64,000 nt of DNA from Chloroflexota bacterium (GTDB lineage: Bacteria > Chloroflexota > Dehalococcoidia > Lucifugimonadales > UBA3495), in NCBI GenBank assembly GCA_026710825.1, contig JAPOQH010000006.1:1-64000 (forward strand), given 5' to 3'. This document shows positions 19,271-27,080 of this stretch, piece by piece. The translations under genes and the position numbers were made by a program. Position 1 is the first letter of the stretch; the number at the start of each line of letters is the position of its first letter. The notes under the pieces are model-generated. The model saw nothing but the letters and a program-made list of their open reading frames with translations. It was not told where the DNA came from and made no database searches.

Positions 19271-20182
19271 TTACGATTGCAGCGTCCCCGGCGGGTACTT
19301 CTCCAACCACCACCGCGCAATCTCGTCCCGCCGCGCGAACCACACTCCGGGGTGATTCTTCGCATACCGCAGGAACCGGTCCAGCGCCCTTGACCGCGCC
19401 GGCCTGCCCGCGATCCGGCAGTGCAGCCCCACCGACATCATTTTCGGGTGCGACCTGCCTTCCTCGTACAGCACATCGAACGTGTCTTTCAGGTACTCGT
19501 AAAAGTCTCCCACACTGTTCAGACCGCCTCGCCAGAATCGCGCGTCGTTCGTCTCGAAGCTGTACGGCAACACCGGCCACGGTTTCCCGCCAACCTCCGT
19601 GTAGTACGGCAGGTCGTCGTTGAAAACCCCGCTGTCGTAGATGAATCCGCCTTCGCCTACCACCAGATCGCGCGTGTTCACGCTCGGCCCATACCGCGTG
19701 AACCATCCCACCGGCCGCACTCCGGTCGTCTCCGTCAGCGATTCCACCGTCTTGCGAATCGCCTCAGCCTCCTCCTCCCGTGTCTTGCTGTGGTATTCCT
19801 CCCAGCGGTACCCGTGCCCGCACACCTCATGCCCGCGTTCCACGACCGCCCTCGCCACCTCGCGATTCCGATCCATCGCCACCGCACAGCAGAAAAACGT
19901 GCTCTTCACGTCGTACTTGTCCAGTAGATTCAGAATCCGCCACACGCCCACCCGGCTCCCGTACTCGAAAAACGACTCGTTGAACAGGTCCCGCTGCCCC
20001 GCCGGAATTGGCGACGGCACCTCGTTGTTCGACTCGTGAGCCGCGTCCCCATCCAGCAGCGACGTTTCACTCCCCTCCTCGTAGTTCACCACCACCGACA
20101 CCGCAATCCGCGCCCCTCCCGGCCACTCAACAACCGGCGGCTCCGCCCCATACCCAACAAAATCCCGTTCCTGGTTGGCCAT
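19271..20182 (-). CDS. Polysaccharide deacetylase family protein (PuuE/allantoinase-like)
   Basis: The 303-residue product has the NodB-homology pattern of the PuuE allantoinase-like branch: ARIAVSVVVNYEEGSE near the N-terminus, YGSRVGVWRILNLLDKYDVK, the FFCCAVAMDRN strand and GHEVCGHGYRWEEYHSKT with metal-binding histidines. Enzymes of this branch hydrolyse cyclic amides or N-acetyl groups on small molecules rather than polysaccharides. Substrate is not predictable. No signal peptide is present, so it is probably cytosolic. The next upstream gene on the strand ends 7 nt away but has different composition. Confidence 0.85.
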   Translation of the reverse strand: MANQERDFVGYGAEPPVVEWPGGARIAVSVVVNYEEGSETSLLDGDAAHESNNEVPSPIPAGQRDLFNESFFEYGSRVGVWRILNLLDKYDVKSTFFCCAVAMDRNREVARAVVERGHEVCGHGYRWEEYHSKTREEEAEAIRKTVESLTETTGVRPVGWFTRYGPSVNTRDLVVGEGGFIYDSGVFNDDLPYYTEVGGKPWPVLPYSFETNDARFWRGGLNSVGDFYEYLKDTFDVLYEEGRSHPKMMSVGLHCRIAGRPARSRALDRFLRYAKNHPGVWFARRDEIARWWLEKYPPGTLQS

Positions 20183-20189
20183 ATACCGC

Positions 20190-21242
20190 TTAACCCCGTT
20201 CGTAAGTGGGCACAGTTGGATCGATCAATCGAGCTATGCGATTAAGTTGAACCAATACGGACGTTATCGCTCGTGAAAGATCTTGCTGCGCGGGCAACGT
20301 GATTGGGAAGTAGTGGTAATCATCAAACATTCTGTACTTGACAATGCTTTTGTCTCTGGCAAATCTCCGCAATGTTTTTTCTTTGTCTGGGAGATCATCG
20401 TTCTTCAACTGCGCCCAGAGTGGGGAGGTTCCAAGCTCTGACCAAGATCGGAAATCGACGCCAAACCACACACCGACTCCTGACAGCCACAAGTAACGTC
20501 CGTACTCGATTCCGCGAGGATGGCTACTATTTTGCTCGCCAATCCATCGTTGCTCGTCCCCTCGCGTGATTGCTCCGTCTATTACCTGACGCAGTCCCTG
20601 TAGCTTGGCTGGCATTTCACGTGAAAAATCGCGTTCTTCCCAAGGTATGAACATTTCTTTCTCCATCTTTTCGGCCAACCCCAACAGCTGTGCTAAATCA
20701 GACTTGGTTTCCTGATCGCAATTTTGGGCCAATACCCCTAACAGGTGCGACCAACTGGTTAACATCATACGACTGGAATTGTTGCCGACAGCCGCAACGC
20801 GCAACTCGCCGTCGCGGATCAATGGATTGATGCTCATTTTGCTCTCGGATCGATCCAAAATTTCGATCCATAAGCCTTCGGCCCGAGAATTGGGCACCAC
20901 GAACAATAACACTGACGGTATGCTGCGGTTCAGGCGCCTCAAGTAAGTAACCGGCTGGTGGTCTGTGAGATCTGCCCAGAATTTCGCTTCCAACAATATT
21001 CGCTCATGACCGTCGGCATCGAAAGCCGCCAAGTCTACACGCTCCTTCTCATCGCCGACGACTTGAGTGTCCACACTACTTATGGCCCCGACGTCTACTC
21101 CACCTTCCTTTACCATATCTCCAAGTGCTCGGCGAGTTTCAGTTGATTGCGAAAGGATATGCCCCAACGCTTCTACTGCTACGTCCTCGTGCCGTCTAGT
21201 AAAGTCCGCTATGCGGGTAAGCAGAGTCGTTTGGATAGTCAT
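20190..21242 (-). CDS. PD-(D/E)XK nuclease superfamily protein, possible defence gene
   Basis: The 350-residue protein has a nuclease-like core: RVDLAAF with D70, then a strand with E85-A-K87 (ILLEAKFWA) and Q96. This matches the PD-(D/E)XK superfamily of restriction-type endonucleases. The rest is helical and shows no methyltransferase or helicase. The DNA is visibly more AT-rich than its neighbours. The gene sits 7 nt before the deacetylase and 32 nt after the UGSC partner gene, so it looks inserted. The ATG at 21242 (MTIQTTLLTRIADF) is chosen; the 68 upstream residues are translated from antisense-type sequence. Target and partner are unknown. Confidence 0.75.
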   Translation of the reverse strand: MTIQTTLLTRIADFTRRHEDVAVEALGHILSQSTETRRALGDMVKEGGVDVGAISSVDTQVVGDEKERVDLAAFDADGHERILLEAKFWADLTDHQPVTYLRRLNRSIPSVLLFVVPNSRAEGLWIEILDRSESKMSINPLIRDGELRVAAVGNNSSRMMLTSWSHLLGVLAQNCDQETKSDLAQLLGLAEKMEKEMFIPWEERDFSREMPAKLQGLRQVIDGAITRGDEQRWIGEQNSSHPRGIEYGRYLWLSGVGVWFGVDFRSWSELGTSPLWAQLKNDDLPDKEKTLRRFARDKSIVKYRMFDDYHYFPITLPAQQDLSRAITSVLVQLNRIARLIDPTVPTYERG

Positions 21243-21274
21243 GGAACTTATTCTGACGCATCTCTTTTGTGAAC

Positions 21275-22372
21275 TCATCCCGTCATCCGCACCGCTTTCG
21301 TAACCGGCCGATTGTACGGACGCGCCGGGCAGAACGCAGACCTCGATCTGGCCGGATCTCCCGCCACCACGATCATGATGTTGTCCGGATCCCGCACGAC
21401 GGGCAGCATCGGATCCGGTTCGGTGGGGTCCTCGACATCCAGCCATTTGGGCCAGAAGTATGGCTCACCCGCCTCCACGTTGCGCCCGTAGCGCAATTCC
21501 TTGTACCGGCGCACCCGCTCAATCGGAACCCGCGCCTTTTCATACAGGTACAACTGCACGTCCCGCTTCGTCCAGCCTTCCTCATGCAGTCCATGGGCGA
21601 TCAACGGGCTGATCACCACCAGGGTATGCCCGCCGTGGATCATGTTCGGATTCAGATTCCGCAGCGAATCCGCCAGCAACCACAACGCGAACTCCATGCT
21701 CCCCGAACCCGCGGGGTTGTTGCCTCGGGGACCGTCTGCCGCGAAGATGGTTACGCAGCTTTCCTCCGGACCAAAGCCGAAATCGGTATGTATCGGAGCC
21801 CACGGCGTGTCCGCGTCCGCTCCCATGCAGTAGGAGTATTTGGAAGGCGAACCCATTGTCGATTTGTCCCCAGTGTCGGGCCGGCCGTCCCCCAGGTTGA
21901 TCATCATCAGCCGCAGGGCCCGCCCGATCGTTGCGTTAGCCCGACTCCCGTGCCCGAACAGGCCCACTCCATGGTTGATCCCAACCTGCTCCACCACCGG
22001 CCCGCTCACGATGATCAACGGCGCGGCCGGATCGCTGGTCGCTTGCAGGCCTCGTATGTCCAAAACGGGGTCCAGGGCCGCCTCCGTGGCTGCCAGCACC
22101 ACCGGCATGTATGCCGGAAGGCATCCAGCCATCACCGCGTTGGTCGCCACCGCCTCGACCGTCACCACCCCCATGCGAGGCGGCATCAAGCCTAGAACCT
22201 CCGAGCCATCCCGCCCGGACGCCGCCACGAACTCGGCCACGGCAGGCTCAGTCGGCGGCATCACCGGCAGACCGTCGGTCCAACCGTTCTCAAAATAGGT
22301 TTCGATCGTGTCCAGCGCTCCCTGGACCGTATCCAACCCGGTCAGGCGGTTGTCCTGTCCCTGATCCAGCAT
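21275..22372 (-). CDS. Conserved protein encoded with UGSC-family selenoprotein
   Basis: The 365-residue product begins with a helical segment and the motif YFENGWTDGLPVMPPTEPAV. It contains GLMPPRMGVVTVEAVATNAVMAGC, a GHGSRANATIGRALRLMMIN stretch and HGGHTLVVISPLIAHGLHEEGW. It starts 18 nt after the stop of the UGSC selenoprotein gene on the same strand, and proteins of this kind are typically found next to UGSC-family genes. No known enzyme activity was recognised. The pair probably forms a redox or reductase-like complex, by analogy with selenoprotein partners. That role is inference. Confidence 0.75.
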   Translation of the reverse strand: MLDQGQDNRLTGLDTVQGALDTIETYFENGWTDGLPVMPPTEPAVAEFVAASGRDGSEVLGLMPPRMGVVTVEAVATNAVMAGCLPAYMPVVLAATEAALDPVLDIRGLQATSDPAAPLIIVSGPVVEQVGINHGVGLFGHGSRANATIGRALRLMMINLGDGRPDTGDKSTMGSPSKYSYCMGADADTPWAPIHTDFGFGPEESCVTIFAADGPRGNNPAGSGSMEFALWLLADSLRNLNPNMIHGGHTLVVISPLIAHGLHEEGWTKRDVQLYLYEKARVPIERVRRYKELRYGRNVEAGEPYFWPKWLDVEDPTEPDPMLPVVRDPDNIMIVVAGDPARSRSAFCPARPYNRPVTKAVRMTG

Positions 22373-22390
22373 AATCGGCTCCGCTTGGGA

Positions 22391-22951
22391 TCAGATTTGT
22401 TCAGACGTGATCGCGGCCACCACTTCCGCCGCCACAACCCTGGCCCTCTCTGCCGCCTCGGCGGAGTTTCCCAGCGGGTGCGGTATCGTCACCAGCGGCA
22501 GCGCGTCCAGGTGGCTCGCCCGCGCTATGGAAGTGGCCAGCCGCACAAAGTTCGTAGTCGCAACCACCGCCGCCGGTTTGCCGTAGTCCTCAAAATTCAC
22601 TGCATCGAGCATACTGCCCGAAGTGCAGGACCCTCAAAGCGCCACGCCGGAGATCAGGAAATCGGCCTCCGCTCCCATCTGATCCATGAGACCCTGCTCA
22701 GCCGGCCGAGTCGACGTGAACTTGGTGCGCAAAACCACCTTGCTGACCCCGTAATCGCGTTCCAGAGTCTCCGCCAGGCTGTTGAAGAAATAACTGGACG
22801 TGTCGTTGCCGTTGTCCAGCAACCCGGCCACTTTACCCGCGACCGAGTCCAACCGTCGGGTCAAATGCCGGTCGACCTGGTGCACGAACCCGGTCGGGTT
22901 CAGATACGTTACTCGCCCTACCTCAGGCGCTGTGGCTACGCGCGCTTGCAT
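22391..22951 (-). CDS. UGSC-family selenoprotein with in-frame TGA (selenocysteine)
   Basis: Reading through a TGA at 22636-22634 gives a 186-residue protein in one frame. The codons after the TGA are GGG TCC TGC, so the peptide reads Sec-Gly-Ser-Cys at residues 106-109, the defining UGSC motif. Both flanks look like real protein: VVLRTKFTSTRPAEQGLMDQ before, and NFEDYGKPAAVVATTNFVRL after. A 7-bp hairpin with loop GTA begins 12 nt after the TGA, as expected for a bacterial SECIS element. GAGG lies 7 nt before the ATG. The redox-active Sec-x-x-Cys suggests a thiol/selenol reductase-like role. SelA-D genes and tRNA-Sec are not in the window. Confidence 0.88.
22605..22621 (-). promoter_or_regulatory. 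Bacterial SECIS-like hairpin for UGA recoding
   Basis: On the minus strand TCGGGCA pairs with TGCTCGA (7 bp, one G-U) around the loop GTA. The loop starts 19 nt after the TGA, and weaker outer pairs (CACT/AGTG and GTCCT/AGGAC) can extend the stem. Position and G-containing loop fit SelB-dependent SECIS elements. Confidence 0.7.
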
Positions 22952-23083
22952 ATCGCTACCTCGATCGTGTTTTCGGCATCATACCACGGCGCCGGCCCGA
23001 TGTTCTTCTGGACATTTCGAGCCTTACGGTACAGAATGACGTATCAAATCGCTGCATCCATATTGCGAATCGGAGTCCCTCCC

Positions 23084-24703
23084 ATGGTAACCAGCGCCAC
23101 ATCCGCCAACCTCACGCCTTTGCTGTTTTTGGAGCGTAGCGCAGCCGTCTACCCCGATAAGGCCGCCTGCATCTACAACGGCGGAGTCACGACATACGCC
23201 CAGTTCTACGACCGCGTCCGCCGCCATGCCGCCGCCCTCCGGAGCGTTGGCGTACAGGCGGGAGACCGCGTCGCGTACCTCGTGCCCAACCTGCCCTCCA
23301 TGCTGGAAGCCAACTTCGCCCCCATGGGCATCGGCGCAGTGCTGGTCGCGCTCAACATCCGCCTGTCCGCGCGGGAAATCGCCTACATCCTGAACCACTC
23401 CGGTTCCAAGGTTCTGGTGTTCGATTCCGAACTGGCGGACACGGTTAGGCAGTTGCGGGACGACTGCCCCGGCGTCGAGACCTACGTCCAGGTCCGCGAC
23501 ACCGTCCCATTGGCGACTGACATTCCCAGCATCGAGTTCGAGCAATGGCTGGCCTCCGCGGAACCGCTCGATGAACTGCCCGGCGCTGCATCCGAGACCG
23601 ATACCCTCACCATCAACTACACCTCCGGCACCACCGGCATGCCCAAGGGCGTGGAGTACACGCCGCGAGGGGCCTACATCAACGCCCTCGGTGAAGCCAT
23701 GGAAATGGGCATGAACTGGCGCAGCATCTACCTGTGGACGCTGCCCATGTTCCACGCCAACGGCTGGTGCTTCCCGTGGGCGGTAACCGCCGTCGGAGGC
23801 ACCCACGTCTGTCTCCGCCGCGTGGATCCCGCCGAGGTCTACCGCCTCATCCGCGAAGAATCAGTCTCCCACCTGTGCGCCGCCCCCACCGTTCTGACCG
23901 GCCTGTACGCTGCACCCGAAGCCGCCTCCGCCGACCTGTCCGGCCTCACCATCATGACCGCCGGCGCTCCTCCGGCTCCCCAGGTGATCCGCACCATTGA
24001 GGGCATGGGCGCGGAGATCATTCACGTCTACGGACTCACCGAGACCTACGGCCCGTGCACTGTGGCCGCCGCCCAGCCGCAGTGGGACAGCTTGCCCTCA
24101 GACGAACTCGCCCGTGTCAAGGCTCGCCAGGGCGTCCCGTTCATTGTGTACGGCACCGGCCTGCGCGTCGTCGACGAGAACTTGGCCGACGTCCCCAAGG
24201 ATGTCGAAACCATGGGCGAGGTGGTGATGCAGGGCGACGCCGTGATGAAAGGCTATTACGATGACCCGGAAGCCACCGCTGAGGCCTTCCGCGGCGGGTG
24301 GTTCCACTCCGGCGACCTTGCCGTCTGGCATCCCGACGGATACATCGAACTGCAGGACCGTTCCAAGGACATCATTATCTCCGGCGGTGAGAACATCTCC
24401 AGCCAGGAGGTCGAGAAGGTCATCATGGAGCACCCAGCCGTCCTGGAGGTCTGCGTCGTTGGAGTGCCCGACGACCGCTGGGGCGAGGTGCCCAAGGCAT
24501 TCATCGTGCCCAGAGAGGGCGGCACGGTAAGCGCCGATGAAATCATCAACTTCACCCGCGACCGCATTGCCCACTTCAAAGCCCCCAAGAGTGTCGAGTT
24601 CGGCGATCTGCCCAAGACCGCCACCGGCAAGATCCAGAAATACATCCTGCGGGACCGCGAATGGGAGGGCCAGGAGCGTCGCATCCAAGGTTCGCAGGTG
24701 TAG
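23084..24703 (+). CDS. AMP-binding acyl-CoA synthetase
   Basis: The 539-residue enzyme belongs to the ANL superfamily and activates a carboxylic acid to acyl-CoA through an acyl-AMP. The P-loop is TINYTSGTTGMPKG near residue 180. HVYGLTETYGP, the HSGDLAVWHPDGYIELQDRSKD stretch and the C-terminal KTATGKIQKYILRDR with the catalytic lysine are all present. It resembles medium-chain or AlkK-type ligases, but chain length is not predictable. The ATG at 23084 has GGAG 8 nt upstream. The frame is open 233 codons further upstream, but that part is antisense to the selenoprotein operon. Confidence 0.93.
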   Translation: MVTSATSANLTPLLFLERSAAVYPDKAACIYNGGVTTYAQFYDRVRRHAAALRSVGVQAGDRVAYLVPNLPSMLEANFAPMGIGAVLVALNIRLSAREIAYILNHSGSKVLVFDSELADTVRQLRDDCPGVETYVQVRDTVPLATDIPSIEFEQWLASAEPLDELPGAASETDTLTINYTSGTTGMPKGVEYTPRGAYINALGEAMEMGMNWRSIYLWTLPMFHANGWCFPWAVTAVGGTHVCLRRVDPAEVYRLIREESVSHLCAAPTVLTGLYAAPEAASADLSGLTIMTAGAPPAPQVIRTIEGMGAEIIHVYGLTETYGPCTVAAAQPQWDSLPSDELARVKARQGVPFIVYGTGLRVVDENLADVPKDVETMGEVVMQGDAVMKGYYDDPEATAEAFRGGWFHSGDLAVWHPDGYIELQDRSKDIIISGGENISSQEVEKVIMEHPAVLEVCVVGVPDDRWGEVPKAFIVPREGGTVSADEIINFTRDRIAHFKAPKSVEFGDLPKTATGKIQKYILRDREWEGQERRIQGSQV

Positions 24704-24760
24704 TCCATAGGACAGATTTCGCCCTGCCGCCAAAGAAGGGTTTGACGAAGGAGAACTGGT

Positions 24761-25807
24761 ATGGAATACGGACTGTTCCTTGAATTTCCGCGCCCAATCG
24801 ATGGCGATCACCATGACGCTTTCACCCAGTCGTTCCGCCTGGTCCAGGAAGCGGAGGACTTGGGCGTAGCCTCCTGCTGGCTCGCCGAGTACCACTTCAA
24901 CATGGAGCGGGTGCTTGCCTCGCCTGTGATGATCGCCACGGCCATCGCGGCCAAAACGCACACGATGCGGGTCGGGACCGCGGTGTATTGCTTGCCGCTC
25001 GGTCACCCAGTCCGGGTCGCCGAGGAAATGGCAACCCTCGACCACATCAGCGACGGGCGCGTTGAACTGGGCGTGGGCCGAGGTACTTTCCCCAACGTCC
25101 ACGAAGGCTTCAACGTCACGTTCGAGGAAAGCCGCAGCCGCTTCGACGAATTCCTCGAGATCGTCAAGACGGCGTGGACCGAGGAGTCCTTTTCCTTCCA
25201 CGGAGAACACTATTCGTGCGATGACCTCACGGTTACCCCCCGGCCTTACCAGCAGCCGCACCCGCCCATCACTGTGGGCGTGACCTCGGCTGAGAGTTTT
25301 CCAATCATCGGCGCAATGGGCTACCCGCTGATCGTGAACCCGTCCCGCGTGTTCACGCTGGACCAACTGAAGGGCCCCATGTCGGAGTACCGCAAGGCGT
25401 GGAAAGCGGCAGGCCACCCAGGTGAGGGCAAGGTGGGTCTGAGGGTGCCGATATACGTCAACGAGGACGCTGAGGCCGCGTACCGCAACCCGATGGATTC
25501 GGCGATGAACTCGATCACGCGTCTGGGCGAGCGTGTGGGATCCTACGCCGGGCGCGCCGGCACCACGGGCGACTGGGGCGAGCAGAGCCGCATCATCCTG
25601 GGCATGGACTACGACGACTGGCTGCGGGACAAGGTGGTGTACGGCACTCCTGATGCGGTGACCGAGCGCCTAACTGAACTCGAAGAGAACTTGGGCCTGG
25701 ACCAACTTATCTACGAGATCAACTATGGCAACCTGATGTCAGACGAGATGCAAACCGCGTCTCTCCGGCTGTTCAACAAAAAAGTGCTGCCCAGGCTGAC
25801 GGCTTAG
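24761..25807 (+). CDS. LLM class flavin-dependent oxidoreductase (second paralogue)
   Basis: The 348-residue product shows the luciferase-like fold: SCWLAEYHFNMERV, TAVYCLPLGHPVRVAEEMATLDH and RVELGVGRGTFPNVHEGFNV. AAGGAG lies 7 nt before the ATG, and the gene begins 57 nt after the acyl-CoA synthetase, so the two are probably co-transcribed. That association suggests oxidation of a lipid- or acid-like substrate, which is inference. It differs clearly from the paralogue at 16815. A strong terminator follows at 25875. Confidence 0.9.
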   Translation: MEYGLFLEFPRPIDGDHHDAFTQSFRLVQEAEDLGVASCWLAEYHFNMERVLASPVMIATAIAAKTHTMRVGTAVYCLPLGHPVRVAEEMATLDHISDGRVELGVGRGTFPNVHEGFNVTFEESRSRFDEFLEIVKTAWTEESFSFHGEHYSCDDLTVTPRPYQQPHPPITVGVTSAESFPIIGAMGYPLIVNPSRVFTLDQLKGPMSEYRKAWKAAGHPGEGKVGLRVPIYVNEDAEAAYRNPMDSAMNSITRLGERVGSYAGRAGTTGDWGEQSRIILGMDYDDWLRDKVVYGTPDAVTERLTELEENLGLDQLIYEINYGNLMSDEMQTASLRLFNKKVLPRLTA

Positions 25808-25874
25808 GCGAACCCCAAAATCTGCCTTTGCCCTGTTGGCACGGAAACGCGGGCAGGTACATCTCGTCGCATTT

Positions 25875-25903
25875 GCCGGGGCAACCATCGTGGTTGCCCC
25901 GGC
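25875..25903. terminator. Rho-independent terminator between convergent genes
   Basis: GCCGGGGCAACC and GGTTGCCCCGGC form a 12-bp stem with loop ATCGT, followed by TATTTT on the plus strand. It lies between the LLM gene and the oppositely oriented alcohol dehydrogenase. Confidence 0.85.
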
Positions 25904-25994
25904 TATTTTGGACGCTACGGAGACATGTGGGACGAGGAGAGGCATGCCTCACCCCTACCGAGATTGGACGGACGGCTGTCCCGCCCCGATCGGT

Positions 25995-27023
25995 CTAATC
26001 CCAGGTGAAACAGACTTTGCCGGTGCCGCCGGCGTCGAAGAGTTTGTAGGCGGCGTCGGCATCGTCCAGCGTGAACCGATGGGTGAACAATTCCTTGAGG
26101 GGCACCTGGCGGTCAACCACAAACCGGGCCACTTCCTCGAGTCCGTTCAGACTGAACGTCCACGATCCGACGATGGTCAGCTGTTTGTGGATGATTTGAG
26201 GGCTAACGTCAAACGTGGTGGTGTTGCCCTCCCCTACGAAGCAGACGCGGCCCCAGAGCATCGCTGAATCGACCGCGTTGATGCGGGCCTCGGGGCGGCC
26301 CGTGCAGTCCAGGGCCGCCGGCGTTCCCTCGCCGTGGGTGAGTTCACGGATGGCTTCCACCGGGTTCTGGTAACTGGCGTCTATGCAAACGTCCGCGCCG
26401 AGTCGCTGGGCCAGATCAAGACGTTCCGCGTCGACGTCCACCGCGATTACGCGGGCGCCCATGGCTTTCGCAAACATGGTACCGCTGGCTCCCACGGGTC
26501 CCTGCCCGAAGATGGCGATGGTGTCATCGCCGGCAAGGTTCAGGCGTTTCAGGGCGTGGAACGCCGTTCCGGTGCCGCAAGCGCAGGCGGATCCCTCGTC
26601 AAAGTCCAGGCCGTCCGGCATTTTGACGCAGGTATAGGCAGGGCAGATCAGGTAGTCCTCGTGGCCGCCGTTTGCGCCGGTGCCATAGACCACCGAGCCG
26701 TTCAGACACATCTGGGTGTAGCCAATCCGACACATGGTGCAGGCGCGGCACCCGGTGTAGTGGTGCATCATCACCCGGTCTCCGACGGACACTTCGGTGA
26801 CGCCGGCGCCGACTTCGGCGATGACGCCGCATGGCTCATGGCCGGCGACCTTGAGGTTGGCAGGATCGCCGCGGTCGGCTTTGGGAGCGCGGTAGTGGCG
26901 CAGGTCGCTGCCGCACAAACCGGACGCCTTCATATGGATCACCACCTCGCCGGGACCCGGATGCGGGTCAGGCAGGGTGCGGATTTCGACCTCGCGGTCG
27001 CCGGTGAAAACTACTCCTCGCAT
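25995..27023 (-). CDS. Zinc-dependent alcohol dehydrogenase family protein
   Basis: This 342-residue medium-chain dehydrogenase has the catalytic-zinc cysteine in GLCGSDLRHYRA and GHEPCGVI. Its structural-zinc cysteines lie in TGCRACTMCRIGYTQMC (one site shifted relative to the usual four-Cys set). The Rossmann motif is AIFGQGPVGASGT near residue 165, followed by an acidic residue in AVDVD that suggests NAD preference. GGAGGG lies 8 nt before the ATG. The FAD-linked oxidase gene ends 57 nt upstream on the same strand, so the two may act on related alcohols. The substrate is not evident. Confidence 0.9.
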   Translation of the reverse strand: MRGVVFTGDREVEIRTLPDPHPGPGEVVIHMKASGLCGSDLRHYRAPKADRGDPANLKVAGHEPCGVIAEVGAGVTEVSVGDRVMMHHYTGCRACTMCRIGYTQMCLNGSVVYGTGANGGHEDYLICPAYTCVKMPDGLDFDEGSACACGTGTAFHALKRLNLAGDDTIAIFGQGPVGASGTMFAKAMGARVIAVDVDAERLDLAQRLGADVCIDASYQNPVEAIRELTHGEGTPAALDCTGRPEARINAVDSAMLWGRVCFVGEGNTTTFDVSPQIIHKQLTIVGSWTFSLNGLEEVARFVVDRQVPLKELFTHRFTLDDADAAYKLFDAGGTGKVCFTWD

Positions 27024-27080
27024 TTTGGGTTCCCTCCGGTAATTTGATTCATGGATGCAAGGGATGTTCGATTTTGCCCG

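Noticed and set aside
22391-22951. Pseudogene broken by a stop codon
   Set aside because: The stop is TGA, it lies exactly in the U-G-S-C motif, the frame resumes without a gap, and a SECIS-like hairpin follows; selenocysteine fits better.
22385-23083. In-frame 233-residue N-terminal extension of the acyl-CoA synthetase
   Set aside because: It is antisense to the UGSC selenoprotein operon and has no protein-like features; the ATG at 23084 has a ribosome site and starts the known domain.
24098-25417. Minus-strand frame of 439 codons
   Set aside because: Shadow of the acyl-CoA synthetase and LLM genes; no motif was recognised.
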